Of a stretch of DNA of 64,000 nt, positions 30,201-38,406 are shown one piece after another. Both the position numbers and the translations under genes were made by a program. How positions within the stretch are numbered: the first letter of the stretch is position 1; each line of letters starts with the position of its first letter. The DNA lies in assembly GCF_003049735.1 (NCBI RefSeq), contig NZ_PIRM01000004.1, forward strand, positions 62,001 through 126,000, written 5' to 3'. The DNA comes from Campylobacter concisus. Lineage in GTDB: Bacteria > Campylobacterota > Campylobacteria > Campylobacterales > Campylobacteraceae. The notes under the pieces were generated by a model. The model was not told the DNA's origin. It ran no database searches and worked only from the letters and a program-made list of their open reading frames with translations.

Positions 30201-30761
30201 ATGAGTGAAATTTTAGTCGTATCAGGTCATACCGACCTTGAAAATTCCTTTGCAAATAAGATCATTTTAAGTGAGCTAAAAAAGCAGGTGCCAGAGGCTA
30301 AATTTGACATACTAAGTGAGCTTTATAAAAACTACGCTATCGATGTAAAAGCCGAGCAAGAAAAGCTAGTAAAGGCTGACGTGATCGTGCTTGTTTATCC
30401 ATTTTTTTGGTACGGCGTACCATCGCTTTTACAAAAGTGGTTTGAAGATGTGCTAGTTCATGGCTTCTCTCATGGCAGCAAGGGAGATAAGCTACATGGC
30501 AAAAAGCTAGTGCTTTCATTTACCTCTGGCGCGCCTGAGGAGCTTTATAAAAAAGAGGCGCTTCAGCGCTATGACATAGAGGAATTTTTGCCGCCACTTA
30601 AGGCACTAGCAAATACTTGTGGGATGGAGTTTACAGGATATGTTTATAGCGGAGAGCTATCGTATCAGAGCAGGCACGATGAGGCAAAGCTTGCTTTGAT
30701 GAAGCAAAAGGCACTTGATCATGCAAAAAGACTAGGCGAGCTGATAGGTAAAATTTCATGA
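30201..30761 (+). CDS. flavodoxin-fold NAD(P)H oxidoreductase (KefF/MdaB-like)
   Basis: 186 aa with the family pattern: VSGHTDLENSFANK near the start (FMN phosphate loop), YPFFWYGVPSLLQKWFEDVL, and FTSGAPEELY. Such enzymes reduce quinones with NAD(P)H and bind FMN. A related protein is encoded at 43142-43693. The stop overlaps the start of the small DUF2798 gene. Confidence 0.85.
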   Translation: MSEILVVSGHTDLENSFANKIILSELKKQVPEAKFDILSELYKNYAIDVKAEQEKLVKADVIVLVYPFFWYGVPSLLQKWFEDVLVHGFSHGSKGDKLHGKKLVLSFTSGAPEELYKKEALQRYDIEEFLPPLKALANTCGMEFTGYVYSGELSYQSRHDEAKLALMKQKALDHAKRLGELIGKIS

Positions 30762-30982
30762 TACCAGCAAAATTTTATAAATATGTTTTTGCGTTTATAA
30801 TGTCAGCATTTATGGCATTTTTTATGTCATTTGTGCTGACATATTTAAACCTTGGCTTTGTTGATGGCTTTGTAAAAATTTGGCTAATCGCTTATGTAAA
30901 AGCCTTTGTAGTGGCGTATCCTGTGCTTTTGCTAGTTTCTCCATTTGTAACAAAACTCACACAAATTTTATGTAAAAAATAA
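30758..30982 (+). CDS. DUF2798 small membrane protein
   Basis: 74 aa with two hydrophobic helices (about 8-28 and 42-63), KIWLIAYVKAFVVAYPVLLL in the second. It matches the DUF2798 pattern of short two-pass proteins. It overlaps the upstream oxidoreductase by 4 bases. Function unknown. Confidence 0.75.
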   Translation: MIPAKFYKYVFAFIMSAFMAFFMSFVLTYLNLGFVDGFVKIWLIAYVKAFVVAYPVLLLVSPFVTKLTQILCKK

Positions 30983-31018
30983 AATAATAATATACGTTAT
31001 CAATAAAAATTATTATTT
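30982..31018. promoter_or_regulatory. inverted repeat upstream of desulforubrerythrin
   Basis: AAATAATAAT at 30982-30991 and its complement ATTATTATTT at 31009-31018 flank a 17-base centre. The AT-rich repeats before an oxidative-stress gene suggest a Fur or PerR-type operator, but I cannot match a strict consensus. Confidence 0.35.
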
Positions 31019-31038
31019 ACTTATTTTAATTATTTGGT

Positions 31039-31044
31039 TATAAT
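31039..31044 (+). promoter_or_regulatory. putative -10 box for desulforubrerythrin
   Basis: TATAAT in GGTTATAATCC, 32 bases before the ATG at 31076, with AGGAG as ribosome site. Confidence 0.6.
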
Positions 31045-31075
31045 CCAATCAAAATTTATCAAAATAGGAGTCAAA

Positions 31076-31720
31076 ATGAGACAGTACGAAACATACAAAT
31101 GCGAAAAATGCGGTAACGAGATCGAGGTGCAAAAGGTTGGCGGCGGTACACTAACCTGTTGCGGCGAAGAGATGAAATGTGTGACTGAAAATTTAACAGC
31201 GGTAAATTTGATGAAGGCATTTGCTGGCGAGTCACAAGCTAGAAACAAGTACGAGCTTTACGGTGACCTAGCCAAAGAAGCAGGCTATCACGCGATAGCT
31301 AGACACTTTTACGAAGCAGCTGAAAACGAAAAATGGCATGCAAGAGCTGAGTTTAAGAAATATCACGAGATGATGAACGATCCGATCGATAAGATGGATA
31401 AAAATTTACTTGACGCTGCAGCTGGCGAAAACTACGAGCATACGACGATGTATCCAGACTTTGCAAAGATCGCAAAAGAAGAAGAGCTAAGAGATGTTGA
31501 GAGGCTATTTAACGCGATCGGCAAGGTTGAGGTTGAGCATGAAAGAGAGTATTTAGAGCTTAAAAAGATGCTTGATGAAGAGGGCTTTTTTGAGAGCGAC
31601 GAGGAAGATATCTGGGTTTGTGAGGTGTGCGGACACGTTCACAGAGGCAAAAAAGCTCCAGGCGCTTGCCCACTTTGCAAAGCTCCAAAAGAGTATTTTA
31701 AGCGCGAATTTCTAGGCTAA
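31076..31720 (+). CDS. rrc: desulforubrerythrin (peroxide reductase)
   Basis: 214 aa from the ATG at 31076, which has AGGAG; an in-frame ATG at 31034 lies in the promoter. Three modules: a desulforedoxin-type site (CEKCG then CC, residues 9-30), a four-helix diiron rubrerythrin domain with ESQARNKYELY and ENEKWHARAEF, and a C-terminal rubredoxin (CEVCG...CPLCK). This is the layout of C. jejuni Cj0012c, which reduces hydrogen peroxide. ilvD is near it here as it is there (from memory). Confidence 0.95.
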   Translation: MRQYETYKCEKCGNEIEVQKVGGGTLTCCGEEMKCVTENLTAVNLMKAFAGESQARNKYELYGDLAKEAGYHAIARHFYEAAENEKWHARAEFKKYHEMMNDPIDKMDKNLLDAAAGENYEHTTMYPDFAKIAKEEELRDVERLFNAIGKVEVEHEREYLELKKMLDEEGFFESDEEDIWVCEVCGHVHRGKKAPGACPLCKAPKEYFKREFLG

Positions 31721-31731
31721 AAAGCCAAAAT

Positions 31732-31755
31732 TAGTCAAGGTGTTTGCCTTGACTA
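31732..31755 (+). terminator. terminator after desulforubrerythrin
   Basis: Perfect 9-bp stem TAGTCAAGG/CCTTGACTA with a 6-base loop, followed by TTAATTTAAG. Confidence 0.65.
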
Positions 31756-31787
31756 TTAATTTAAGTCATAAAATATTATAAAAATGA

Positions 31788-31793
31788 TACAAT
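31788..31793 (+). promoter_or_regulatory. putative -10 box for the DUF5339 gene
   Basis: TACAAT in TGATACAATCC, 29 bases before the ATG at 31822. AAGGAG follows. Confidence 0.5.
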
Positions 31794-31821
31794 CCTTTCA
31801 AATTTTCACAAGGAGAAAGAG

Positions 31822-32112
31822 ATGAAAAAATCACTTTTAGTTTTAGCTACTCTTGGCTTTACACTAAGCCTAAACGCTGCAGATCTTACAGATACTTGCA
31901 AATCATACTTCTCAGACATCGATAAGATGGTTGAAGCTTACAAACAAGCTGGTCAAGAGCAACAAGTAAAAATGTATGAAGATCAAAAGAAACAATCAAT
32001 GGATCAGCTAGCTTCTTTACCAAAAGAGCAACAAGACGCTACTTGCAAACAAGCTAAAGAGATGTTTGCTCAAGTAATGGAACAAATGAAAAAACAAGGT
32101 CTTTTAAAATAA
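31822..32112 (+). CDS. DUF5339-like small periplasmic protein
   Basis: 96 aa with a signal peptide ending in LSLNA. The mature part is helical and rich in Gln and Lys, with two cysteines (DTCKSYF and ATCKQAK) placed to form one disulfide across a helical pair. It matches the DUF5339 pattern common in Campylobacter and related bacteria. Its own promoter and a terminator make it monocistronic. The role is unknown. Confidence 0.8.
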   Translation: MKKSLLVLATLGFTLSLNAADLTDTCKSYFSDIDKMVEAYKQAGQEQQVKMYEDQKKQSMDQLASLPKEQQDATCKQAKEMFAQVMEQMKKQGLLK

Positions 32113-32116
32113 ATTT

Positions 32117-32139
32117 TATGGCTAGTTTTTCTAGCCATA
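32117..32139. terminator. bidirectional terminator between DUF5339 and rmuC
   Basis: Perfect 9-bp stem TATGGCTAG/CTAGCCATA with a T5 loop, between convergent genes. Confidence 0.7.
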
Positions 32140-32141
32140 CC

Positions 32142-33710
32142 CTAATCCTCTTTTTCTAACTCGTTATTTACGCCTATCTCTTTTACTTCTATATCTTTTT
32201 GCTCATCTGGAGACAAGCGTTTAAAATTTTCAAGTCTACTAACAAGGCCATCTCTACCACTAAAACTTGATGCAAGGGCGTTAAAATGTTTATTTGCAGT
32301 ATTTAGTGTATTGCTAAGTCTATTCATGTGCTCGGCCACATTGCGGACTTTATCATAAATTTTAATCGCACTCTTTACGATATTTTTGGCCTCTTCATTG
32401 CCACGCTCTATGCGCCATAAATTTGCCACTGTGCGAAGAATAGGCATAAGCGTAGTGTGAGATACTAGTATTACGCGCTTTTGAAACGCATAGTCAAAAA
32501 GTGAACTATCAAATTTCATAGCCTCGATATATGCTGGCTCAATTGGTATAAACATCAATACAAAATCAGGACTATCAGGTACGATCTCGCCGTAATTTTT
32601 GCTATTTAAGCTATCTATGTGATTTTTCATAGAAGCAATATGCTCTTTCAATGCTAAATTTAGCTCCTCTTCGTTGCTGGCTGTGATAGCCTTTTCGTAA
32701 GCTATAAGTGAGACTTTAGAATCAACTATTAGATGCTTGCCGTCTGGTATCTTTACTATAAAATCAGGAATAAGACGTTTGCCTTCTTCGTTTTTGAAAT
32801 TTTGTTGGGTCAAGTAATGCTCATCTTTTACAAGTCCAGAAGCCTCAAATGTGCGTTCAAGCTGTATTTCACCCCAGTTTCCAAGTGTTTTATTGCTACC
32901 TTTTAGTGCAGTGGCTAGTGAGTTTGCCTCTTTTGACATTGAGATACCAATTTCACTTATGTGCTTAATCTGCGTTCCTAGCGCGCTCATACCTTTAACG
33001 GATTCGTCGTGGACTGCATTTACACGCTCTTGAAAGGTTGAAATTTGCTCCTTTAGTGGCTTTAGTAAAAGATCTAAAGAATTTTGGCTATTTTGTGTGA
33101 AATTTGCACTTTTTTCTTCAAATATTTTATTTGCAAGATTAGAAAATTCCAAATTTAACTCATTTTTTACTTTTAATAAATTTACCTCTTGCTCTTTTAG
33201 GCTATTTTCTTTTGCTTCTATTTCATTTCTAAGTACAGCCATATCACGTTTTAATCTATTTTCTCTCTCACTCACTTCAGCTAAAGCATTTTTATTTTGA
33301 TTTAGCTCAGCTAGTGTTGCAGTAAAATTTGCCTCGTTATTCTTGGCCCTTTCATTTGCTGTACCGATACTCTCTTTAAGCTCGTTTATCACGCGCTCCA
33401 TCGCATCTTCAGCTTCGTCTTTTTGTGCTATTTTGGTTTTTAGCGCATCGATCTCACTGATGAGCTCGTCTATTCGCTCGTGATTTGACATAAGCCTTGC
33501 TTTTTGCTCGCTAATTAGTTGCAGATTTTCACTATTTTTAGATACTAAATTTGTTAGATTTGATGAAATTTCAAAATTTTCTTGCTCTTTTTGCGCCAAA
33601 TTTCGCTTTAGTTCGAGTTTGTCCCTATTAAATGAATAGATGACAAATATCGCAATCAAAAATAGTAGTCCTAAAAATATGGCAGCATAAAAATAGAAAT
33701 CTTGTTGCAT
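32142..33710 (-). CDS. rmuC: DNA recombination protein RmuC
   Basis: 522 aa. An N-terminal membrane anchor (about 7-24) and a long coiled coil (about 30-200) precede the RmuC nuclease-like core: LGNWGEIQLERTFEASGL, PDFIVKIPDGKHLIVDSKVSL, and MFIPIEPAYIEA. RmuC limits inversions between short inverted repeats and is presumed to act on DNA ends. The gene appears to be monocistronic. Confidence 0.93.
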   Translation of the reverse strand: MQQDFYFYAAIFLGLLFLIAIFVIYSFNRDKLELKRNLAQKEQENFEISSNLTNLVSKNSENLQLISEQKARLMSNHERIDELISEIDALKTKIAQKDEAEDAMERVINELKESIGTANERAKNNEANFTATLAELNQNKNALAEVSERENRLKRDMAVLRNEIEAKENSLKEQEVNLLKVKNELNLEFSNLANKIFEEKSANFTQNSQNSLDLLLKPLKEQISTFQERVNAVHDESVKGMSALGTQIKHISEIGISMSKEANSLATALKGSNKTLGNWGEIQLERTFEASGLVKDEHYLTQQNFKNEEGKRLIPDFIVKIPDGKHLIVDSKVSLIAYEKAITASNEEELNLALKEHIASMKNHIDSLNSKNYGEIVPDSPDFVLMFIPIEPAYIEAMKFDSSLFDYAFQKRVILVSHTTLMPILRTVANLWRIERGNEEAKNIVKSAIKIYDKVRNVAEHMNRLSNTLNTANKHFNALASSFSGRDGLVSRLENFKRLSPDEQKDIEVKEIGVNNELEKED

Positions 33711-33789
33711 TTAGTATCCTTAAAAAATGAAGAAATTTTTATATTTTTATAAAAGCAAAGAGACTACTCCTCGCTTTTGTAATAAATTT

Positions 33790-35463
33790 TTATGCTTCTA
33801 GCACTGCTCCGTTGCTTGCGTTTGTGACTAGTTTGCGGTATTGCCTTAGCCAGCGAGATGTTAGCGGTTTATCAACTGGCTTAAATTCTGCTCTTCTCTT
33901 TGCGATCTCGGCTTCGCTTAGGCGAACGTTTATCTCGTATTTATCGACGTCTATATCGATTATGTCGTCATCTTGTAGCAAGCCTATCATGCCACCCTCG
34001 GCTGCTTCTGGGCTCACGTGGCCGATGCTTAGACCTCTTGTCGCCCCGCTAAAGCGACCATCTGTGATGAGCGCCACGTCTGCGCCAAGGCCTCGTCCCA
34101 TGATGAGTGAAGTAGGGCTTAGCATCTCTTGCATGCCAGGGCCTCCGCGCGGACCTTCGTATCGGATGACGACGACATCGCCTTTATCTACTTTACCGCT
34201 TGAAATGCCAGCTATTGCTTCATCTTGTGAGTTAAAGCAGACTGCTTTACCACTAAATTTACGCTCGCCAACGATGCCAGCTGTCTTGATTACACAGCCT
34301 TGCTCGGCTAAATTTCCAAACAAAATGGCAAGTCCGCCAACTTGTGAATAGGCGTTTTCTACTTTGTGAATGATGCTTTCATCTTTGATGTCACTTACCT
34401 TTACACGCTCTCCTAAAGTTTCGCCACTAACTGTGAGATTATCCAAATTTAGCATGCCATTATCTCTGCGTGAAATTTCTTTTATTACTGCATTCATGCC
34501 ACCAGCTCTACCGATGTCCTCCATGTGCACATTTGGTAAGCTTGGGCTGATTTTAGCGATATGAGCGATATTTTGGCTGATTTTATTTAGCTCTTTGATA
34601 TCTAAATTTACGCCTGCCTCTCTTGAGATGGCTAGCATGTGAAGAACGGTGTTGCTGCTGCCGCCCATCGCCATATCAACGACAAGAGCGTTGCGGATCG
34701 CTTTTTCATTTAGTATGTTTCTGATTTTAAATTTCTCATCAAGTGCGATCTCACAGATCCTGCGAGCAGCCTGTCTAATAAGCTCCTCACGCTCTGGGGT
34801 TAGTGCTAGGATAGTGCCGTTGCCAGGGAGTGCTATGCCCATCGCTTCACAAAGTGTGTTCATAGAATTTGCTGTAAACATACCGCTGCAACTACCACCG
34901 CTTGGACATGCATTGCACTCGATATCTCTTAGCTCGGCTTCGTCTATCTCTTTGGTCTCAAATTTACCAACCGCCTCAAACGCAGTCGCAAGATCTATCG
35001 GCTTGCCATCTTTTGTGTAGCCTTTTTTCATTGGGCCACCGCTTACAAACACTGTTGGGACATTGACCCTTAAAGCACCCATAACCATGCCAGGGACGAT
35101 CTTGTCGCAGTTTGGCATACAAACGAGTGCGTCAAGTGCGTGAGCGTTCATAACGGTTTCTATCGAGTTTGCGATGATCTCGCGGCTAGGCAAGCTATAT
35201 AGCATGCCACCATGTCCCATCGCGATGCCATCATCCACGCCGATGCAGTTAAACTCAAATGGAATACAGCCATTTTTGCGAATTTCATCTTTTAAAATTT
35301 GTGCGTATTTGTTTAAGAAAAAGTGGCCAGGTATGATCTCTATAAAGCTGTTTGCGACGCCGATAAATGGTTTATTAAAGTCATCGTCTTTTAGTCCAGT
35401 AGCACGTAAAAGTGAGCGGTGTGGGGCTCTTGTGTAGCCTTTTTTTATTATGTCGCTTCTCAA
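33790..35463 (-). CDS. ilvD: dihydroxy-acid dehydratase
   Basis: 557 aa, normal length. Cluster ligands are in CMPNCDK and [12 protein letters not shown], with [20 protein letters not shown] and [12 protein letters not shown] near the end. It converts dihydroxy-isovalerate and -methylvalerate to the 2-oxo acids for valine and isoleucine, and needs an iron-sulfur cluster. The window holds no other ilv gene. A 520-base gap lies upstream. Confidence 0.97.
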   Translation of the reverse strand: MRSDIIKKGYTRAPHRSLLRATGLKDDDFNKPFIGVANSFIEIIPGHFFLNKYAQILKDEIRKNGCIPFEFNCIGVDDGIAMGHGGMLYSLPSREIIANSIETVMNAHALDALVCMPNCDKIVPGMVMGALRVNVPTVFVSGGPMKKGYTKDGKPIDLATAFEAVGKFETKEIDEAELRDIECNACPSGGSCSGMFTANSMNTLCEAMGIALPGNGTILALTPEREELIRQAARRICEIALDEKFKIRNILNEKAIRNALVVDMAMGGSSNTVLHMLAISREAGVNLDIKELNKISQNIAHIAKISPSLPNVHMEDIGRAGGMNAVIKEISRRDNGMLNLDNLTVSGETLGERVKVSDIKDESIIHKVENAYSQVGGLAILFGNLAEQGCVIKTAGIVGERKFSGKAVCFNSQDEAIAGISSGKVDKGDVVVIRYEGPRGGPGMQEMLSPTSLIMGRGLGADVALITDGRFSGATRGLSIGHVSPEAAEGGMIGLLQDDDIIDIDVDKYEINVRLSEAEIAKRRAEFKPVDKPLTSRWLRQYRKLVTNASNGAVLEA

Positions 35464-35781
35464 ATTTGATCCTTTTTTAAAATTTGAGAGGATTTTATCA
35501 CATATAAAGTATCAAAGATTTTAAAAAATTTTTGCAAATTTGAAAATTTTTTTATTACATAAATAACACATTAAATTTGTAAAATTTATCCAAAAAGGAT
35601 GAGCTAAATAGCTACGAAATTTCGGCAATTTTAATCAAAGCAGTATGCAAAATAATAACGTAAAAATATTATCAATGTGTTATAAATATTGATTTATAGG
35701 GCTTTATTGTACCCTGGTACAATTTACAAGACTTATGAAAATTTATACAATGCGATAAAATTTTTTAACAAGGATGATAAA
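35464..35781. other. AT-rich regulatory gap upstream of ilvD and of two small genes
   Basis: About 320 bases with no convincing gene. It holds a perfect 18-bp palindrome at 35706-35723, listed separately, and probably the ilvD promoter close to 35500. The TTG-started frame from 35689 overlaps the palindrome and is less likely than the ATG at 35782. Confidence 0.5.
35706..35723. promoter_or_regulatory. perfect 18-bp palindrome, likely operator
   Basis: ATTGTACC-CT-GGTACAAT, eight perfect pairs around a 2-base centre. The short centre and lack of a T-run argue for a protein-binding site rather than a terminator. It lies 59 bases before the small frame at 35782. Confidence 0.5.
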
Positions 35782-35910
35782 ATGATCGCAAAAACAGAGG
35801 GCATAAAAGTGATGCCAATGCAAACTAAAATTTTAAATTCTGGCACAAACTTTTATGAAAATAACTTCACAAATACAACTTTAATTTTTCCTTTTTACGC
35901 GAAGAAGTAA
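35782..35910 (+). CDS. small hypothetical protein (42 aa)
   Basis: ATG with AAGGAT six bases upstream. It encodes a polar N-terminal half and NTTLIFPFYAKK at the end. No family is recognised. It lies downstream of the palindrome and 75 bases before the next gene. The ribosome site is the main support. Confidence 0.3.
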   Translation: MIAKTEGIKVMPMQTKILNSGTNFYENNFTNTTLIFPFYAKK

Positions 35911-35985
35911 AACAACTTCTAATCTCCAAAACAAGAGCGATTTAGCTTTTATTTTAAATTTAATTTATAGTTAAGAGAGTTTTAT

Positions 35986-36336
35986 ATGCAAAGTGAAAAA
36001 ACAGAAATTTTACTTGATGAAGTGAATGAAACAATAGATTCGATATTTAGAACCTGTAATAAAAATGGTGGAACAAAGAAAGCTTTGGAAAATAGAAAGC
36101 TAAATAAAGAAATTTTAAAAGATAAATTTGCATCGATCTTTTTAAAATTTGACCAGATAGATGATGATAATTTTAAAAGCATAGTTCTTTCAAGTGATGA
36201 GACAAAAGAGCTAAGCGATATGGTAAAAACATTCGAAGCGGATAAAGATATAGACTTGCCAGAACTAGAGCGAGCGATAAATTTTAACCTTACTAGAATC
36301 AAAGAAGCAATCTATAAATTTCAAAACAACAACTAA
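35986..36336 (+). CDS. hypothetical helical cytoplasmic protein
   Basis: 116 aa, highly charged and apparently all-helical, without signal peptide or membrane segment. It has one cysteine (FRTCNKNGG). I recognise no domain. The good length, an AT-rich promoter region and a terminator behind it support a real gene. Confidence 0.65.
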   Translation: MQSEKTEILLDEVNETIDSIFRTCNKNGGTKKALENRKLNKEILKDKFASIFLKFDQIDDDNFKSIVLSSDETKELSDMVKTFEADKDIDLPELERAINFNLTRIKEAIYKFQNNN

Positions 36337-36339
36337 AAG

Positions 36340-36365
36340 CTGGTGCGAGAAAAATCTCACACCAG
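36340..36365. terminator. bidirectional terminator before assT
   Basis: CTGGTGCGAGA/TCTCACACCAG stem with one mismatch and an A4 loop, between convergent genes. Confidence 0.65.
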
Positions 36366-36371
36366 ATACTG

Positions 36372-38141
36372 CTAATAACTAAATACCTCCGGATTAATAA
36401 CCATCGCCCTATAAGCGACATCATCTCTTGAAGCAGAGTCCACATCCATCTCAAATTTGATCTCATTTGTCTTTGGATCGATCTCAACTAAGACCATTTT
36501 GATAGTCTTGTCAGGGCGAAGTAAATTTACATTTGAGCTTGAGATGAAGTAGGTATTTTTATCTTTTTGCCACTCGACGTTGCTAGTAACTGCGCTATAA
36601 AAGTCAAAGCCACGCTCTTTGCCAAACTGCCAAGTTTGTTCAACCGTGCCCTTTTTCTCATCTATCTTGTACTCAACCGCGCGGGAGTATTTATCCTCTT
36701 TAAAGGCTGGTTGCTCCATGCCTCTTGCATCGCCATTGTCAAAGACGCTTAGGTGTTTTATGCTGCCTTTGTTGTCGTATCTTGGTGTTAGCCATGCGGT
36801 GTGCTGAGTCCATGACCAGTCAAATTCGCCCTCGCATTTTGAGTTTTCGCATTTTATCTTATTACCTTTGCTATCGACTGGAGTTAGCACTTTGGCTTTA
36901 AATTCTTCACTCCAGCCCTCAAGCGAAGCTAATATCCATTTTACTTTCTTGTCACGTCCTATCTTTACGATGCCTTGGTGGCGAAGTGAGAGGATGATGC
37001 TATCGTCGCTCTCATCGTATGAGATAGAGTTTACGTGAGCCCAGTTTCTACCTGTGCCAGTAGAGGTGATGTCGCCAAATGGTAGATCATTACTTATCTT
37101 TATCTCTTTTGCGTCCATATCGATATTTAGGCAAACAGCTCTAGCATCAAGCGCTTTTATGAGGTTGCTGCGGTAGACGTTGTTACCAAAAATTTCATTT
37201 AGATCCCACTCTTCGACCACTTTACCGGTGCTATCGACCTCGATGATGTGATCTCTTATAGTGTGAGAAATTTTGCCGTCTTTGTGATGGTAGTTGTATT
37301 TGCCAACTCTAAGAAGTGCGTGATCGTCCTTTAATGGCATAACTTCATGGCTTAGATCGATGTAGCCTCTTGGAAGTGGGCGGTTATAAATTTCTTTTCC
37401 CATAAGGTCATATCTTAGATATCTTTGAGCCATGCCAAAGCTGATATCGCCATTTTTTAGCTGATGAAAGCCCATCATCATGCCCCCATCCATCACTCTG
37501 CGCTCACTACGGTCGTAAAATTTCTGATAGTCAAGATACCATCTAACCTCACCTTTGGTGTCTACGATGTAGTTTTCGGTAAAGTCGTTCCAGCTAGCAG
37601 CTCCGCCATTTTTCCAATCAAGTGGTTTATAGACGCTTGTGATCGTGTTGTTTATGAGATAGAGCCTGTTTTTAAAGGCAGGATCGACCTTTTTGACGCG
37701 AGTCTTTTGCATGTGATAAAATCTAAAATCACGGCTATATGTGACGATAGGCTGGGCGTAAATTTTATACGTTTCTACCTTTTTAGCTCCGTTAAATGTG
37801 TAGCTTACGACTACTTCATTTAGATAGTCAGGGTAAAGTCCCCAAATAGGCACACCATCATGCGTTAGCAGGGCATGCTCTGAGACGTTATAATCGATAT
37901 CGATACCACCATCTGGCTTGCCTTTTACTTTGACATGGATATCTTTGATGTCTTTGCCAGCTCTATCGATGATAGCAGTTAGCGGCGATACGTCGTAGGG
38001 GTTTATAAAGACTGATCCAAGCTCGCCTTGAACCTTTACGTGATGAGCCAGGACTCCAGCCTCTAGTGGCGTGATGCCTATACTAAGACCACTAACCAAA
38101 ACAGCCGCAAGGGCAACAGAACCTAAGAAATTCTTGCTCAT
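36372..38141 (-). CDS. assT: periplasmic arylsulfate sulfotransferase
   Basis: 589 aa from the ATG at 38141, which has GGAGCG upstream and opens a signal peptide (MSKNFLGSVALAAVLVSGLS); the longer frame from 38183 has no such site. ASST moves sulfate between phenolic compounds through a catalytic histidine. The family's beta-propeller region is visible, with GRNWAHVNSISYDES and SWTQHTAWLTPRYD. A C-x4-C pair (CENSKC) corresponds to the disulfide needed by the E. coli enzyme. No dsbL or dsbI gene is beside it. Confidence 0.92.
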   Translation of the reverse strand: MSKNFLGSVALAAVLVSGLSIGITPLEAGVLAHHVKVQGELGSVFINPYDVSPLTAIIDRAGKDIKDIHVKVKGKPDGGIDIDYNVSEHALLTHDGVPIWGLYPDYLNEVVVSYTFNGAKKVETYKIYAQPIVTYSRDFRFYHMQKTRVKKVDPAFKNRLYLINNTITSVYKPLDWKNGGAASWNDFTENYIVDTKGEVRWYLDYQKFYDRSERRVMDGGMMMGFHQLKNGDISFGMAQRYLRYDLMGKEIYNRPLPRGYIDLSHEVMPLKDDHALLRVGKYNYHHKDGKISHTIRDHIIEVDSTGKVVEEWDLNEIFGNNVYRSNLIKALDARAVCLNIDMDAKEIKISNDLPFGDITSTGTGRNWAHVNSISYDESDDSIILSLRHQGIVKIGRDKKVKWILASLEGWSEEFKAKVLTPVDSKGNKIKCENSKCEGEFDWSWTQHTAWLTPRYDNKGSIKHLSVFDNGDARGMEQPAFKEDKYSRAVEYKIDEKKGTVEQTWQFGKERGFDFYSAVTSNVEWQKDKNTYFISSSNVNLLRPDKTIKMVLVEIDPKTNEIKFEMDVDSASRDDVAYRAMVINPEVFSY

Positions 38142-38269
38142 TTTCGCTCCTTTAATAAAATTTAATGATATCTTACTACCCAAATTTCACACAAAACTAA
38201 CGCTTATATGAAAAGTGGCTTAAGTAAATTTATCAAGAAGTCGTTTTAAAGAGTAAAAATAAAAAGAAG

Positions 38270-38295
38270 AATTTAGGGGCAAACGCCCCTAAATT
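38270..38295 (-). terminator. terminator of the cytochrome bd operon
   Basis: Perfect 11-bp stem AATTTAGGGGC/GCCCCTAAATT with a 4-base loop. On the minus strand it is followed by a T-rich tract (TTCTTCTTTTTATTTTT). Confidence 0.85.
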
Positions 38296-38397
38296 TTAGT
38301 TATTTGTATCAAATTTCTTAAGAGAAAAAAGAACAAATTTATAGCTAACAAATAGCGTCACTGGCCAAAGTATCAAAAAAATTCCTGCTTCTAACAT
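38296..38397 (-). CDS. small single-pass protein, probable CydX-like subunit
   Basis: 33 aa (MLEAGIFLILWPVTLF...) with one membrane helix and a basic tail. It starts 9 bases after the cydB stop and ends right at the operon terminator. Position and shape fit the short third subunit (CydX/CbdX) of cytochrome bd oxidases. The sequence does not match E. coli CydX closely, so the name rests on position. Confidence 0.6.
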   Translation of the reverse strand: MLEAGIFLILWPVTLFVSYKFVLFSLKKFDTNN

Positions 38398-38406
38398 CTT
38401 TTATCC

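Noticed and set aside
33751..33778. Imperfect hairpin after ilvD
   Set aside because: The stem has mismatches and no T-tract on the minus strand, so it was not listed as a terminator.
33812..35437. Several plus-strand frames opposite ilvD
   Set aside because: ilvD is complete and clearly coding on the minus strand; the others have Ser/Pro-rich shadow composition.
35689..35781. TTG-started upstream extension of the 42-aa frame
   Set aside because: It runs through the palindrome and lacks a ribosome site; the ATG at 35782 is better placed.
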